Of a stretch of DNA of 64,000 bases, positions 18,346 to 26,847 are shown piece after piece. Each line of letters opens with the position of its first letter. The stretch's first letter is position 1. The translations under genes and the position numbers were made by a program. Source of the DNA: DASQPR01 sp963727415 (lineage in GTDB: Bacteria > Actinomycetota > Actinomycetes > Mycobacteriales > Micromonosporaceae); NCBI GenBank assembly GCA_963727415.1, contig CAVSGF010000002.1:1302001-1366000 (forward strand), given 5' to 3'. The notes beneath the pieces were generated by a model, which saw nothing but the letters and a program-made list of their open reading frames with translations, was not told the origin of the DNA and did not search any database.

Positions 18346-19161
18346 GTGAGCGACTCCACCACCACCGTCGCTGGTGGGCGTGCCGGATCCGGCGCGCCCA
18401 CCAGCGGCGTCACACCGATCCTTTCGGCGCAGGACGTGACGTGGCGGATCGGCGGTGTGCACATCGTCGACGGGGTGAGCCTCGACATCGCCCCCGGCGA
18501 GTTCGTCGCCATCATCGGACCCAACGGCGCCGGCAAGACCTCGTTGCTGAACCTGCTGTCCGGAGTGCGCCGACCCACGTCCGGCCGGGTGGCGTACCGG
18601 GGCCGGGACATCACCCGGCTGGCCGTTCACCGGCGCGCCCATATCGGTATCGGGCGCAGCTTCCAGTCATCGGCGGTCTTCGGGTCGCTGACCGTCGCCG
18701 ACAACGTGCGGCTCGCCGTGACCTCACTGCGTGGCGGCTCGTTGCGAGCCTGGCCGAGCCCGGCCGCTGACCGGCGGGTGGCGGCCGAGGCGGATCGGAT
18801 CCTCGACGAGGTCGGTCTCGCCGCGCGGGCCACAACCAGTTCCGCCGCCCTGTCTCACGGCGACAAACGAAAGCTTGAGATCGCCCTGATGCTGGCCTGC
18901 GACCCGGCGCTGCTGCTGCTGGACGAGCCGATGGCCGGGGTGTCGGCAGAGGACATCCCGGGGCTGGTGGCCCTCATCCGGGCCATCGCAAATCGGGACC
19001 AGCGCAGCGTCGTCATGGTCGAGCACCATGTCGACGTGGTCCTCGATCTCGCCGACCGGATCGCGGTCATGCACCACGGTGCGTTGCTGACCTGCGCTGA
19101 TCCGGCGACCGTGATGGCCGATGCCACGGTGCAGTCGGCCTACCTGGGGGAGGCGCTGTGA
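18346..19161 (+). CDS. Liv-type ABC transporter ATP-binding protein (LivG-like)
   Basis: 271 aa LivG-class ATPase. Walker A is GPNGAGKTS, Walker B is LLLLDEPM and the switch His is in MVEHHVDVVLDLADR. The signature is LSHGDKRKLEIAL, the LivG variant of LSGG. An N-terminal tail of about 25 residues precedes the domain. The GTG start lies 2 bp after the binding-protein stop. It pairs with the LivF-like ATPase that overlaps its end. Confidence 0.92.
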   Translation: MSDSTTTVAGGRAGSGAPTSGVTPILSAQDVTWRIGGVHIVDGVSLDIAPGEFVAIIGPNGAGKTSLLNLLSGVRRPTSGRVAYRGRDITRLAVHRRAHIGIGRSFQSSAVFGSLTVADNVRLAVTSLRGGSLRAWPSPAADRRVAAEADRILDEVGLAARATTSSAALSHGDKRKLEIALMLACDPALLLLDEPMAGVSAEDIPGLVALIRAIANRDQRSVVMVEHHVDVVLDLADRIAVMHHGALLTCADPATVMADATVQSAYLGEAL

Positions 19162-19874
19162 GCGACCCGGCGCTGCTTTCGGTCGAGAATCTGAGCGTGC
19201 AGATCAACGGAACCAGCATTCTGCACTCGGTCACCTTCGACGTACCGCGAGCCGGCGTCACGGCGATGCTCGGCCGCAATGGGGTGGGCAAGACCACCAC
19301 GCTGCGCGCCATCATCGGGGAGGTTCCGGCAACCGGTCAGGTCCGGTTCGATGGCCGGCCGGTTCTCGGGCAGATGACCTACGCCCTGGTGAGCTCCGGC
19401 CTCGGCTATGTGCCTGAGGACCGGCGGGTGTTCGCGGGACTCACCGTCGCCGAGAACCTGCGGTTGGCCGAGCGTACCGCCGACCCGGACTACGAGACGG
19501 TCTTCGAGCTGTTCCCTGAACTGCGCCGGCGGTCCCGCCAGCGGGCCGGGACGCTGTCCGGCGGCCAGCAGCAGATGCTGGCGCTGGCCCGGGTGCTGAT
19601 CAACCCGAACCGGCTGCTTCTGGTCGACGAGCCGACCAAGGGGCTGGCACCGAAGGTGGTCGGTGAGGTCGTCGAGGCCTTGCGGCGGGCGTCCGACGCG
19701 GTACCGGTCCTGCTGGTCGAGCAGAACCTGGCCGCGGTCCGGCGGCTGGCCGACCAGGCAGTCGTGCTGGCCGCCGGTGAGGTGGTGTGGCGCGGCGCGG
19801 GCGCCGATCTGCTCGGTGACGAGCAGCGTGCGAAGGCGTTGCTCGGGGTTGGACTGTCGAAGGGGCATCGATGA
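19158..19874 (+). CDS. Liv-type ABC transporter ATP-binding protein (LivF-like)
   Basis: 238 aa LivF-class ATPase. Walker A is GRNGVGKTT, the signature is LSGGQQQML and Walker B is LLLVDEPTKGLAP. The segment GLGYVPEDRRVFAGLTVAEN is typical of LivF. GTG 19158 overlaps the LivG stop by four bases, and its own stop overlaps the permease start (ATGA). Confidence 0.92.
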   Translation: MSDPALLSVENLSVQINGTSILHSVTFDVPRAGVTAMLGRNGVGKTTTLRAIIGEVPATGQVRFDGRPVLGQMTYALVSSGLGYVPEDRRVFAGLTVAENLRLAERTADPDYETVFELFPELRRRSRQRAGTLSGGQQQMLALARVLINPNRLLLVDEPTKGLAPKVVGEVVEALRRASDAVPVLLVEQNLAAVRRLADQAVVLAAGEVVWRGAGADLLGDEQRAKALLGVGLSKGHR

Positions 19875-20740
19875 GTACGGTGGTGTTGCTGGCCTTTACC
19901 GGCCTCGGATTGTCGGCGCTGTACTTCCTGATCGCCTCCGGCTTGTCACTGGTGTTCGGCCTGGCCGACGTGCTGAACTTCGCGCATGGCGTGTTCATCT
20001 CGGTCGGCAGCTACGCGGCCTGGTGGCTCGCGACCACCATGGGCGGCTGGCTCGGGTACACGCTGGCGCTGGCATTCGGCGTGGCCTGCGGTGCGGTCAC
20101 CGGTGCCGCAGTGGAGCTGGTCCTGATCCGGCCTATCTATCAGCGCGCGATGCAGCAGATCCTGGTTACTGTCGGTTTGTCGATCGCCGGGGTCGCTTTG
20201 TTGCAAGCGTCCTGGGGACCGGATGCCAAGCTGTTCCCGCGACCGGCGTGGCTGAGGCAGACCGCGTCGATTGGCGGTGCCGCCGTCCCGAACGTCGTGT
20301 TTCTCCTGATCGGCGTGGCACTGGCGGTGCTTGCCGCGCTGACCTTGATGCTGCGTACAACCCGGCTGGGGCTGGTGATCAGGGCCGGCGTCGAGGACCG
20401 CACCATGGTCGCCGCCCTCGGGGTCGACGTCCGGCACGCGTTCACCCTGGTCTTCGCGATCGGCGGTGCCCTGGCCGGGCTGGCCGGCGGCCTGTGCGGC
20501 GCCTACTTCGGGTCGATCTCACCCGGGCAGGGCGTATCGCTGCTGATCTTCGCGATCATCGTGGTGGTGATCGGCGGGATGGGCTCGGTCACCGGTTCGG
20601 CGATCGCGGCGCTGGCTGTTGGGCTGCTCCAGCAGTTCGTCAATTACTACGCCGCGAGCGTGGGTGACATCTGCGTGGTGGCCCTGCTGGCCGTCGTGCT
20701 GCTGGCCCGGCCGCGAGGATTTGCTGGGAGGCTGGCATGA
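19871..20740 (+). CDS. Liv-type ABC transporter permease (LivH-like)
   Basis: 289 aa with about eight hydrophobic helices. The N-terminal segment FGLADVLNFAHGVFISVGSY and the EAA-like region RAGVEDRTMVAALGVDVRHAF followed by GGMGSVTGSAIAALAVGLLQQF identify a LivH permease. It is translationally coupled on both sides (ATGA overlaps). Confidence 0.92.
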   Translation: MSTVVLLAFTGLGLSALYFLIASGLSLVFGLADVLNFAHGVFISVGSYAAWWLATTMGGWLGYTLALAFGVACGAVTGAAVELVLIRPIYQRAMQQILVTVGLSIAGVALLQASWGPDAKLFPRPAWLRQTASIGGAAVPNVVFLLIGVALAVLAALTLMLRTTRLGLVIRAGVEDRTMVAALGVDVRHAFTLVFAIGGALAGLAGGLCGAYFGSISPGQGVSLLIFAIIVVVIGGMGSVTGSAIAALAVGLLQQFVNYYAASVGDICVVALLAVVLLARPRGFAGRLA

Positions 20741-21918
20741 CGGGCGTTTCGACGGCGAGGCGGCTGCGGTGGCTGGCGCCGATCGCGGTGGCCGTGGTCG
20801 CCGCGATCATCCCATACTCGACAGTGCGCCTGCCCGGCCTGTTCCCAGACCCCCTGAACGCGCCGGGGACGCTCCAGGTGCTGGCGCTATGCGCGGTCTT
20901 CGCCGGTCTCGCGATGAGCTACGACCTGCTGTTCGGCCGGACCGGCCTGCTGAGCTTCGGTCACGCGCTGTACGTGGCGATCGGCGCCTACGGAGCCACC
21001 TTGCTGGTGAACACCCAGCACTGGCCGTTCTGGCCGGCCGCGATCGCCGCGATCGCCGGCAGCGCCGCGCTGTCGGTGCTGCTCGGCAGCGTCGCGCTGC
21101 GGACCGCCGGGGTGGCGTTCGCGATGGTCACGCTTGCCTTCGCCGAGGTGGGCTCGATCCTCGTGGCGAGAGACCCGGGCGGGATCACCGGCGGCGAGGA
21201 AGGGCTGGCACTGGACGGGTCCCGGTTGCCGGCCGCGCTGGTCGGCGTCGCCAACACGGCGAACCTGTACTGGATCGCGCTGGCGTTCGCGGTGGTCACC
21301 GTCTTCGTCATCCACCGCATCGATAAGGGGCCGTACGGCCGGATGCTCACCGGGCTCCGGGACGACGAGCGCCGGGTGGCGGTGCTCGGCGTCTCGCCGT
21401 ACCGGGTGAAGCTGGTGACGCTGACGATAGCCGGGGCGTTCGCCGGCGCCGGCGGTGTGGTGTACGCCCTTGTGGTCGGTGGGGCCTCACCACACGTGGC
21501 CGCGTCGGACCTGACTCTGTCGCTGCTGGTGATGGTGGTCCTCGGTGGCGCGGGCAGCCGGTGGGGGCCGGTACTCGGTGCCGTCGCGTACACGTACTTG
21601 AACCAGCGCCTGACCGGCGTGGGTGGTCTGCACGCGGTGGATTCGCTGCCCGCCGTGCTGCGCAATCCGCTGTCGCAGCCGCAGTTCATCATTGGCGCGG
21701 TGTTCATCGCGCTGGTCTACTTCGCCCCCGGCGGGCTGGCCGGCCTGGCCCGTCTGCCGCGCACGGCGCGGCGGCGGCACGCCGAACCGACCACGGCCGA
21801 ACCGACCACGGCCGAACCAGCGGCGGCCGAACCGACCACGGTCGAACCGGCGGCAGTCGAACCAGCGGCAGTCGAACCGGCGGCGGCCAAACCCACACCA
21901 GACGTTTCCACTTTGTAG
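20737..21918 (+). CDS. Liv-type ABC transporter permease (LivM-like) with repeat tail
   Basis: 393 aa. The core (about 1-345) is a LivM permease: LLFGRTGLLSFGHALYVAIGAYG, RTAGVAFAMVTLAFAEV and LRDDERRVAVLGVSPYRVKL. The last 45 residues are an unusual tail of pentapeptide repeats (AEPTT, AEPAA, VEPAA) encoded by 15-bp tandem repeats at about 21781-21890. The tail is proline- and glutamate-rich, probably disordered and cytoplasmic, and is not part of the family core. It ends the first Liv operon. Confidence 0.9.
   Translation: MTGVSTARRLRWLAPIAVAVVAAIIPYSTVRLPGLFPDPLNAPGTLQVLALCAVFAGLAMSYDLLFGRTGLLSFGHALYVAIGAYGATLLVNTQHWPFWPAAIAAIAGSAALSVLLGSVALRTAGVAFAMVTLAFAEVGSILVARDPGGITGGEEGLALDGSRLPAALVGVANTANLYWIALAFAVVTVFVIHRIDKGPYGRMLTGLRDDERRVAVLGVSPYRVKLVTLTIAGAFAGAGGVVYALVVGGASPHVAASDLTLSLLVMVVLGGAGSRWGPVLGAVAYTYLNQRLTGVGGLHAVDSLPAVLRNPLSQPQFIIGAVFIALVYFAPGGLAGLARLPRTARRRHAEPTTAEPTTAEPAAAEPTTVEPAAVEPAAVEPAAAKPTPDVSTL
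21781..21890 (+). repeat. 15-bp in-frame repeat in the LivM tail
   Basis: About seven 15-bp units with the consensus GAACC-(A/G)-(A/C)CC(A/G)C(G/A)G-style sequence encode alternating (A/V)EP(T/A)(T/A). Repeat number could vary by slippage without breaking the frame. Confidence 0.8.
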
Positions 21919-21959
21919 CGTCTGCATACATAGAAGGCGTATTTAGCAGGCCATAGCGT

Positions 21960-21991
21960 GACGTGCACCACGGATCACCGTGGTGCACGTC
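21960..21991. terminator. Perfect 14-bp-arm hairpin between the two Liv units
   Basis: GACGTGCACCACGG (21960-21973) and its exact complement (21978-21991) flank the loop ATCA. The hairpin lies 41 bp after livM and 11 bp before the GGAGG of the next gene. It could be a terminator, an attenuator or an operator dyad. Position close to the ribosome site favours a control role over simple termination. Confidence 0.7.
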
Positions 21992-22013
21992 TCGTCTTGG
22001 TCGGAGGCAGCTG

Positions 22014-22772
22014 ATGGCGCCACCCGGAGTCACCGCCCGCGGGCTGGTCCGCGACTTCCGTGGCTTCCGCGCGGTCAACGGTGTGGACCTCGACGTTGCG
22101 CCGGGCACACTGCACGCACTGGTCGGACCGAACGGCGCCGGCAAGACCACCCTGTTCCACCTGCTGAGCGCGTTCCTTCCGGTGACATCCGGTCGGATCG
22201 CGGTGGGCGAGCACGACATCACCGGGCTCGCACCGGAGCGGGTGGCGCGGCTGGGCATCGCCCGATCCTTCCAGATCACCAACCTGTTCGGGCAGGTGAC
22301 CGCGATGGATCACCTGATCCTCGCGCTGGCCAGCCAGTCCGGCCTAGGATGGCGGTTCTGGCGATCCGGCAAGCTGCTGCGCCGGTACACCGACCAGGCC
22401 CGGGCCGTCCTGACCGACGTAGACCTCGACGGGTACGCCGACGTGCGTGCCGAAGCCCTCCCGTACGGCCGCAAGCGCGCCCTGGAACTGGCGCTCGCCC
22501 TGGCGCTGGAACCGAGCGTGCTGTTGCTGGACGAGCCGACGGCGGGGATGGGCACGGAGGACATCGCGCGGACGGTGGCGCTGATCGACCGGATCCGGGC
22601 CGGCCGGACCGTGGTCATGGTGGAACACAACATGAACGTGGTCGCGCAGCTGGCCGACCGGGTCACCGTGCTGTCCGCCGGGACGGTCCTTGCCGAAGGC
22701 TCGTACGACCAGGTACGGGCGGATACGCGCGTCATCGAGGCGTACCTGGGGGCGGGCCATGCTGCGGGTTGA
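22014..22772 (+). CDS. Second Liv-type ATP-binding protein (LivG-like)
   Basis: 252 aa LivG-class ATPase with Walker A GPNGAGKTT, GIARSFQITNLFGQVTAMDH, the signature region LPYGRKRALELALAL and Walker B LLLLDEPTAGM. ATG 22014 is chosen because GGAGG (22003-22007) precedes it; the frame continues upstream through the hairpin but lacks a site. It starts the second importer, which has the order G-F-binding protein-H-M rather than binding protein first. Confidence 0.92.
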   Translation: MAPPGVTARGLVRDFRGFRAVNGVDLDVAPGTLHALVGPNGAGKTTLFHLLSAFLPVTSGRIAVGEHDITGLAPERVARLGIARSFQITNLFGQVTAMDHLILALASQSGLGWRFWRSGKLLRRYTDQARAVLTDVDLDGYADVRAEALPYGRKRALELALALALEPSVLLLDEPTAGMGTEDIARTVALIDRIRAGRTVVMVEHNMNVVAQLADRVTVLSAGTVLAEGSYDQVRADTRVIEAYLGAGHAAG

Positions 22773-23451
22773 TCGGGTGTCGGTGGCGTATGGCGACGCC
22801 TACGCGGTGCGAGACGTAAGCCTGCATATCGGCGCCGGAGAGATCGTGACGCTGTGCGGGCGCAACGGTGCCGGGAAGACCACCCTGTTGCGGGCCATCA
22901 TGGGCTTGCACGCGGCGGCTGCCGGCACGGTCACGATCGACGGTACCGATGTCCGGGCGTACGGCGCTCACCAGCGGGCCCGGATAGGGCTCGGCTGGGT
23001 GCCGGACGACCGGGGCGCGTACGCCACCCTGACCGTCGCCGAGACGCTGACGCTGTCCCACGTCCGCAGCCGGCGCTCCTGGCCGCTGGAGCGCATCTAC
23101 CAGTCCTTCCCGTCCCTGGCCGCGCGCCGTCACACGCTGGCCAACCGGCTGTCCGGTGGCGAGCAGCAGATGCTGGCGCTGGCCCGGGTGCTCCACATGG
23201 GCTCGCGGCTGGTGCTCGCCGACGAACCCACCGAAGGGCTCTCGCCGCTGCTCGTCGCACGGGTCGGCCAGGTGCTCGACGAGATCCGTTCCGAGGGCGC
23301 CTCGGTGCTGCTGGTGGAGCAGAACCTGCACTTCGCCGCCGGTCTGGCCGACCGGCACTACCTGCTGGCCCAAGGCCGCGTCGCCGCGGAATACGACCGC
23401 GACGAACTCGTACACCGCGAGCAGGAGTTGCTCGCGTACCTGGGAATGTGA
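22759..23451 (+). CDS. Second Liv-type ATP-binding protein (LivF-like)
   Basis: 230 aa LivF-class ATPase: Walker A GRNGAGKTT, GLGWVPDDRGAYATLTVAET, signature LSGGEQQML and Walker B LVLADEPTEGLSP. ATG 22759 overlaps the end of the LivG gene by 14 bases. It should form the ATPase heterodimer with the preceding protein. Confidence 0.92.
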   Translation: MLRVDRVSVAYGDAYAVRDVSLHIGAGEIVTLCGRNGAGKTTLLRAIMGLHAAAAGTVTIDGTDVRAYGAHQRARIGLGWVPDDRGAYATLTVAETLTLSHVRSRRSWPLERIYQSFPSLAARRHTLANRLSGGEQQMLALARVLHMGSRLVLADEPTEGLSPLLVARVGQVLDEIRSEGASVLLVEQNLHFAAGLADRHYLLAQGRVAAEYDRDELVHREQELLAYLGM

Positions 23452-23468
23452 TCAGAGATGAGGGCAGG

Positions 23469-24731
23469 ATGAGGCAACACGCTGGGGTGCGGCTTCGCGT
23501 CGCGGCCACGATCGTCACGGCGGGCGCTCTGCTCGCCGCGTGCGGTGGCGGTGGCCCCCAATCCGGGTCGTCGAGCAAGCTCAGCGACGGCAAGATCGTG
23601 CTGGGCGTGCTGAACGACCAGTCGGGCCCGTACTCGCAGCTGGGCGGGAAGAACGTGGTGGTCGCGGTGCAGATGGCCATCGACGACTTCAAGGCCAAGT
23701 ACGGGGACAAGGCGATCACCAAGGACATCACCGTGGTGAGCGCCGATCATCAGAACAAGCCGGATGTCGCGAAGACCGACGCGGCCCAGATGTATGACCG
23801 GCAGGCTGTCGACGCCATCTTCGACGTGCCGACGTCGTCGGCGGCCCTGGCCGTGGCGGACGTCGCGAAGCAGCACAAGAAGCTCTACTTCAACATCAGC
23901 GCCGCCAGCGACAACCTCAACGGCGCGTCCTGCAACAAGTACACCTACCACTACGCGTACGACACCAACGTGCTGGCCAACGGCACCGGCCTCGCGGCCA
24001 CCGAGAGCGGCGCCAAGAACTGGTACATCATCTACCCGAACTACGTGTTCGGGCAGCAGATGCGCGACGGCTTCAAGGCCGCGATCACCGGTGCCGGCGG
24101 TGCCGTGGTGGCGACCGCTGACTCGCCGTTCCCGAACGCCGCGGAAGATTACTCGTCGCTGCTGCTCAAGGCGTCCACCCTGTCGCCCAAGCCGGACACG
24201 CTGGGCGTCATGCAGGCCGGCGCGGATCTGCAGAACGTGGTCAAGCAGTACAACCAGTTCAAGCTGCGGGACAAGGGCATCAAGCTGGCGGTCGGGCTGA
24301 TGTTCATCACCGATATCAACGCCCTCGGCTCGGATGCGATGGCGGGCACCGAGTTCACCGACCCGTGGTATTGGAATTTCGACCAGACCAACCGCAAGTG
24401 GGCCGACCGCTTCTACGCCAAGACCGGCAGCCGTCCCACGTTCGCCCACGCGGCCAACTACTCGGCGGCGATGAACTACCTGGAGGCGGTGCAGGCTGCC
24501 GGCACCGACAATGCCGACAAGGTGACGGCCCAGCTGAACGGCAAGAAGATCAACGACGTGTTCCTGCGCAACGGCACCATCCGCGCCCAGGATCACCTGG
24601 TGACGCATGACGTCTACCTGGCCGAGGTCAAGCCCAGCAGTGAGGTCACCGAGCCCTGGGACTACGAGAAGATCATCAAGACGATCCCGGCCGACCAGGC
24701 GTTCTCGGCGCCGTCCGGCTGCCAGATGTAG
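23469..24731 (+). CDS. Second Liv-type substrate-binding lipoprotein
   Basis: 420 aa. Signal sequence with lipobox LLAAC (Cys at about residue 22), then a Gly/Ser linker and a Liv-type binding domain starting KIVLGVLNDQSGPYSQLGGK. The sequence style (MAIDDFKAKYG, ITVVSADHQNKPDVAKTDAAQMYD) matches binding proteins annotated for branched-chain amino acids or aromatic/short acids. Two cysteines in the mature part (ASCNKY near 145 and the final SGCQM) may form a disulfide. ATG 23469 has GAGGGCAGG before it. Confidence 0.9.
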   Translation: MRQHAGVRLRVAATIVTAGALLAACGGGGPQSGSSSKLSDGKIVLGVLNDQSGPYSQLGGKNVVVAVQMAIDDFKAKYGDKAITKDITVVSADHQNKPDVAKTDAAQMYDRQAVDAIFDVPTSSAALAVADVAKQHKKLYFNISAASDNLNGASCNKYTYHYAYDTNVLANGTGLAATESGAKNWYIIYPNYVFGQQMRDGFKAAITGAGGAVVATADSPFPNAAEDYSSLLLKASTLSPKPDTLGVMQAGADLQNVVKQYNQFKLRDKGIKLAVGLMFITDINALGSDAMAGTEFTDPWYWNFDQTNRKWADRFYAKTGSRPTFAHAANYSAAMNYLEAVQAAGTDNADKVTAQLNGKKINDVFLRNGTIRAQDHLVTHDVYLAEVKPSSEVTEPWDYEKIIKTIPADQAFSAPSGCQM

Positions 24732-24736
24732 CGATC

Positions 24737-24805
24737 AGATCCGATAACCGGATCTGGCAACCCCTCGCTGGTGACCGGCTGCCTCACGGCACCCGGTCAC
24801 CAGCC
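24737..24805 (+). terminator. Two consecutive hairpins before the second livH
   Basis: CAGATCCG/CGGATCTG with a 5-base loop (24737-24757) is followed by GCTGGTGACCGG/CCGGTCACCAGC with a 14-base loop (24768-24805). Both are perfect stems. They fill the 95-bp gap between the binding protein and its permeases and may reduce read-through so that the binding protein is made in excess. Confidence 0.6.
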
Positions 24806-24826
24806 CGGCTCGAACGGACGGCATCC

Positions 24827-25702
24827 GTGATCGGCTTCCTGGAACAGACTGTCAACGGCCTGGTCAACGGCGGGTTCTACGCCATGCTCGCGCTCGGCCT
24901 CGCGGTCATCTTCGGCATGCTGGGCGTGGTCAACTTCGCGCACGGCGCGTGTTACATGGTCGGCGCGTACGGGGCGTACCTGCTCGCTCACTGGTTCGGG
25001 CTGCCGTTCTGGTGGGCGCTGCCGCTGGTGCCGATCGTGCTGGCGGGAATCGGGATGCTCGCCGAACGCACGCTGATCGTTCGTCTGGCGCCATTGGACC
25101 CGCTGTACAACTTTCTGCTCACGTTCGGCATCGCGCTGGTCCTCCAGTCATTGATGACCTGGCGGCTGGGACCGGAGGCGGTGCCGTACGAGATTCCGCG
25201 CGAGCTTGGCGGCGCGGTCACGATCGGCTCGTTCGTCTTCCCGCGGTACCGGCTGTTCGTCTTCGCCGTCGCCGCGGTGTGCTGCGCGATCGCCTGGTGG
25301 ATGCTGGCCCGGACCCGGGCCGGGGTGGTGGTGCGGGCCGCGACCGAGCGCCCGGACCTGACCCGCGCGCTCGGCGTGAACGTAGGGCGCTGGATCACGC
25401 CGGTGTTCGGCTTCGGGATCGGGCTGGCGGCGCTCGCTGGAGTGCTCGCGGCGCCGATGCAGGCGGTGAACCCGCTGATGGGCGCGGACTTGATCATCGT
25501 CGTGTTCGCTGTCGTGGTGATCGGCGGGCTGGGCTCGATCGTGGGCTCGATCGTGACCGGCTTCGCGCTGGGCGTGCTGACTTCGTGGGCGGCGGCGTAC
25601 GCGCCGGCGATCGTCAGCCAGCTGTTGGTATTCGTTCTCATGGCCGCGGTGCTGCTGATCCGGCCGGCGGGACTGTTCGGTACCCAGGAGGCGGCGGTAT
25701 GA
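24827..25702 (+). CDS. Second Liv-type permease (LivH-like)
   Basis: 291 aa, about eight helices. LivH landmarks are GGFYAMLALGLAVIFGMLGVVNFAHGA at the N-terminus, RAATERPDLTRALGVNVGRW and GGLGSIVGSIVTGFALGVL. GTG start 21 bp after the second hairpin. Its stop overlaps the livM start (ATGA). Confidence 0.91.
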   Translation: MIGFLEQTVNGLVNGGFYAMLALGLAVIFGMLGVVNFAHGACYMVGAYGAYLLAHWFGLPFWWALPLVPIVLAGIGMLAERTLIVRLAPLDPLYNFLLTFGIALVLQSLMTWRLGPEAVPYEIPRELGGAVTIGSFVFPRYRLFVFAVAAVCCAIAWWMLARTRAGVVVRAATERPDLTRALGVNVGRWITPVFGFGIGLAALAGVLAAPMQAVNPLMGADLIIVVFAVVVIGGLGSIVGSIVTGFALGVLTSWAAAYAPAIVSQLLVFVLMAAVLLIRPAGLFGTQEAAV

Positions 25703-26847
25703 CGATCGGGCTGGTTCGCCGCTACGGCGGGTGGCTGGTGCTCGCGATCGGCGCGGTGATCGCGCTGATCCTGCCCCGGGTGTTGTACCCGCCGGTGGCG
25801 CTGGACATCGCTGCCTGGGCGCTACTCGCGGTGTCGGTCGATCTGCTTCTTGGCTACGCCGGCCTGCTGTCGTTCGGCCACGCCGCGTTCTGGGGCACCG
25901 CGGCGTACACCGCCGGGTTGACCGCGCAGCATTGGGGCCTGCCGTTCCCGCTCGCGGTCGCGGCCGGCGTTGTGGTCGCGGCCGGGCTCGCGGTCCCGAT
26001 CGGAGCGCTCGCGGTCCGGCGGACCGGCATCTACTTCGCGATGGTGACGCTCGCGTTCGCCCAGATGCTCTACTTCGTGGCCAACGAGTGGTCCAGCCTC
26101 ACCGGCGGCGAAAACGGCGTCCAGGACGTGCCACGGACCCTCTTCGGAGCGGACCTTTCGGATCCGTACTACTTCTATTACTGGACGCTGCCGCTTGTCG
26201 CGGCCGGCCTGTGGGCGGCGTGGCGCGTGGTCACCTCGCCGTTCGGGCGGGTACTGGTGGCGATCCGGGAGAACCCCACCCGGGTCCGGGCACTCGGCTA
26301 CCCGGTGGATCGGTACAAGGTGACCGCGTTCGTGCTGTCGGCGGCCCTTGCCGGGCTCGGCGGCGGCCTGTTCGCGATGAGCCACCAGTTCGTCACCCTC
26401 GACACCCTGCGCTGGACCACGTCCGGGCAGGCGGTCGTCCTGGTGGTGCTCGGTGGCATCGGGACGCTGTGGGGCGGCGTGCTCGCCGGTGGCCTGACCC
26501 TGCGGCTGCAGGACTACCTGTCACTGCAGCACTTCGCCGCTCCTGACCTGATCTTCGGAGCCGTGTTCATCGTGGTGGTGCTCGGCTTCCGGCGCGGGAT
26601 CTGGGGTACCGCCGCCGCCCTGCTGCGGCCCCGGGGTGAAGGCGGCCGATCCGATGCCGCCCGGACCGCGCCCGACTTCGGCGGTGACAGCGGCGGTGGT
26701 GACAGCGGCGGTGGTGAGCGTGCCGGCGATGACGAGTTCGAGGTCCACGATGCCGGTTCCAGCAATGGCGCCGCCGTGACCGGCAGCCGGCTACCCGCCG
26801 ATCGCCGACCGGAGCCGGTGCAACCGCAGGGCGAGCTGGACCTCTAA
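25699..26847 (+). CDS. Second Liv-type permease (LivM-like) with long tail
   Basis: 382 aa. The LivM core is clear: LLLGYAGLLSFGHAAFWGTAAY, RRTGIYFAMVTLAFAQMLYF, IRENPTRVRALGYPVDRYK. After about residue 315 comes a non-conserved hydrophilic tail with GGDSGGGDSGGGE repeats, rich in Gly, Asp and Ser. The last 57 bases overlap the end of the convergent PucR-type regulator, so both proteins use the same DNA in opposite senses. As with the first LivM, the extended tail is unusual. Confidence 0.9.
   Translation: MTIGLVRRYGGWLVLAIGAVIALILPRVLYPPVALDIAAWALLAVSVDLLLGYAGLLSFGHAAFWGTAAYTAGLTAQHWGLPFPLAVAAGVVVAAGLAVPIGALAVRRTGIYFAMVTLAFAQMLYFVANEWSSLTGGENGVQDVPRTLFGADLSDPYYFYYWTLPLVAAGLWAAWRVVTSPFGRVLVAIRENPTRVRALGYPVDRYKVTAFVLSAALAGLGGGLFAMSHQFVTLDTLRWTTSGQAVVLVVLGGIGTLWGGVLAGGLTLRLQDYLSLQHFAAPDLIFGAVFIVVVLGFRRGIWGTAAALLRPRGEGGRSDAARTAPDFGGDSGGGDSGGGERAGDDEFEVHDAGSSNGAAVTGSRLPADRRPEPVQPQGELDL

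Noticed and set aside
17144..26847. Firm assignment of both importers to leucine/isoleucine/valine
   Set aside because: The fold is Liv-type, but binding-pocket residues cannot be read reliably by eye and the context suggests other acids.
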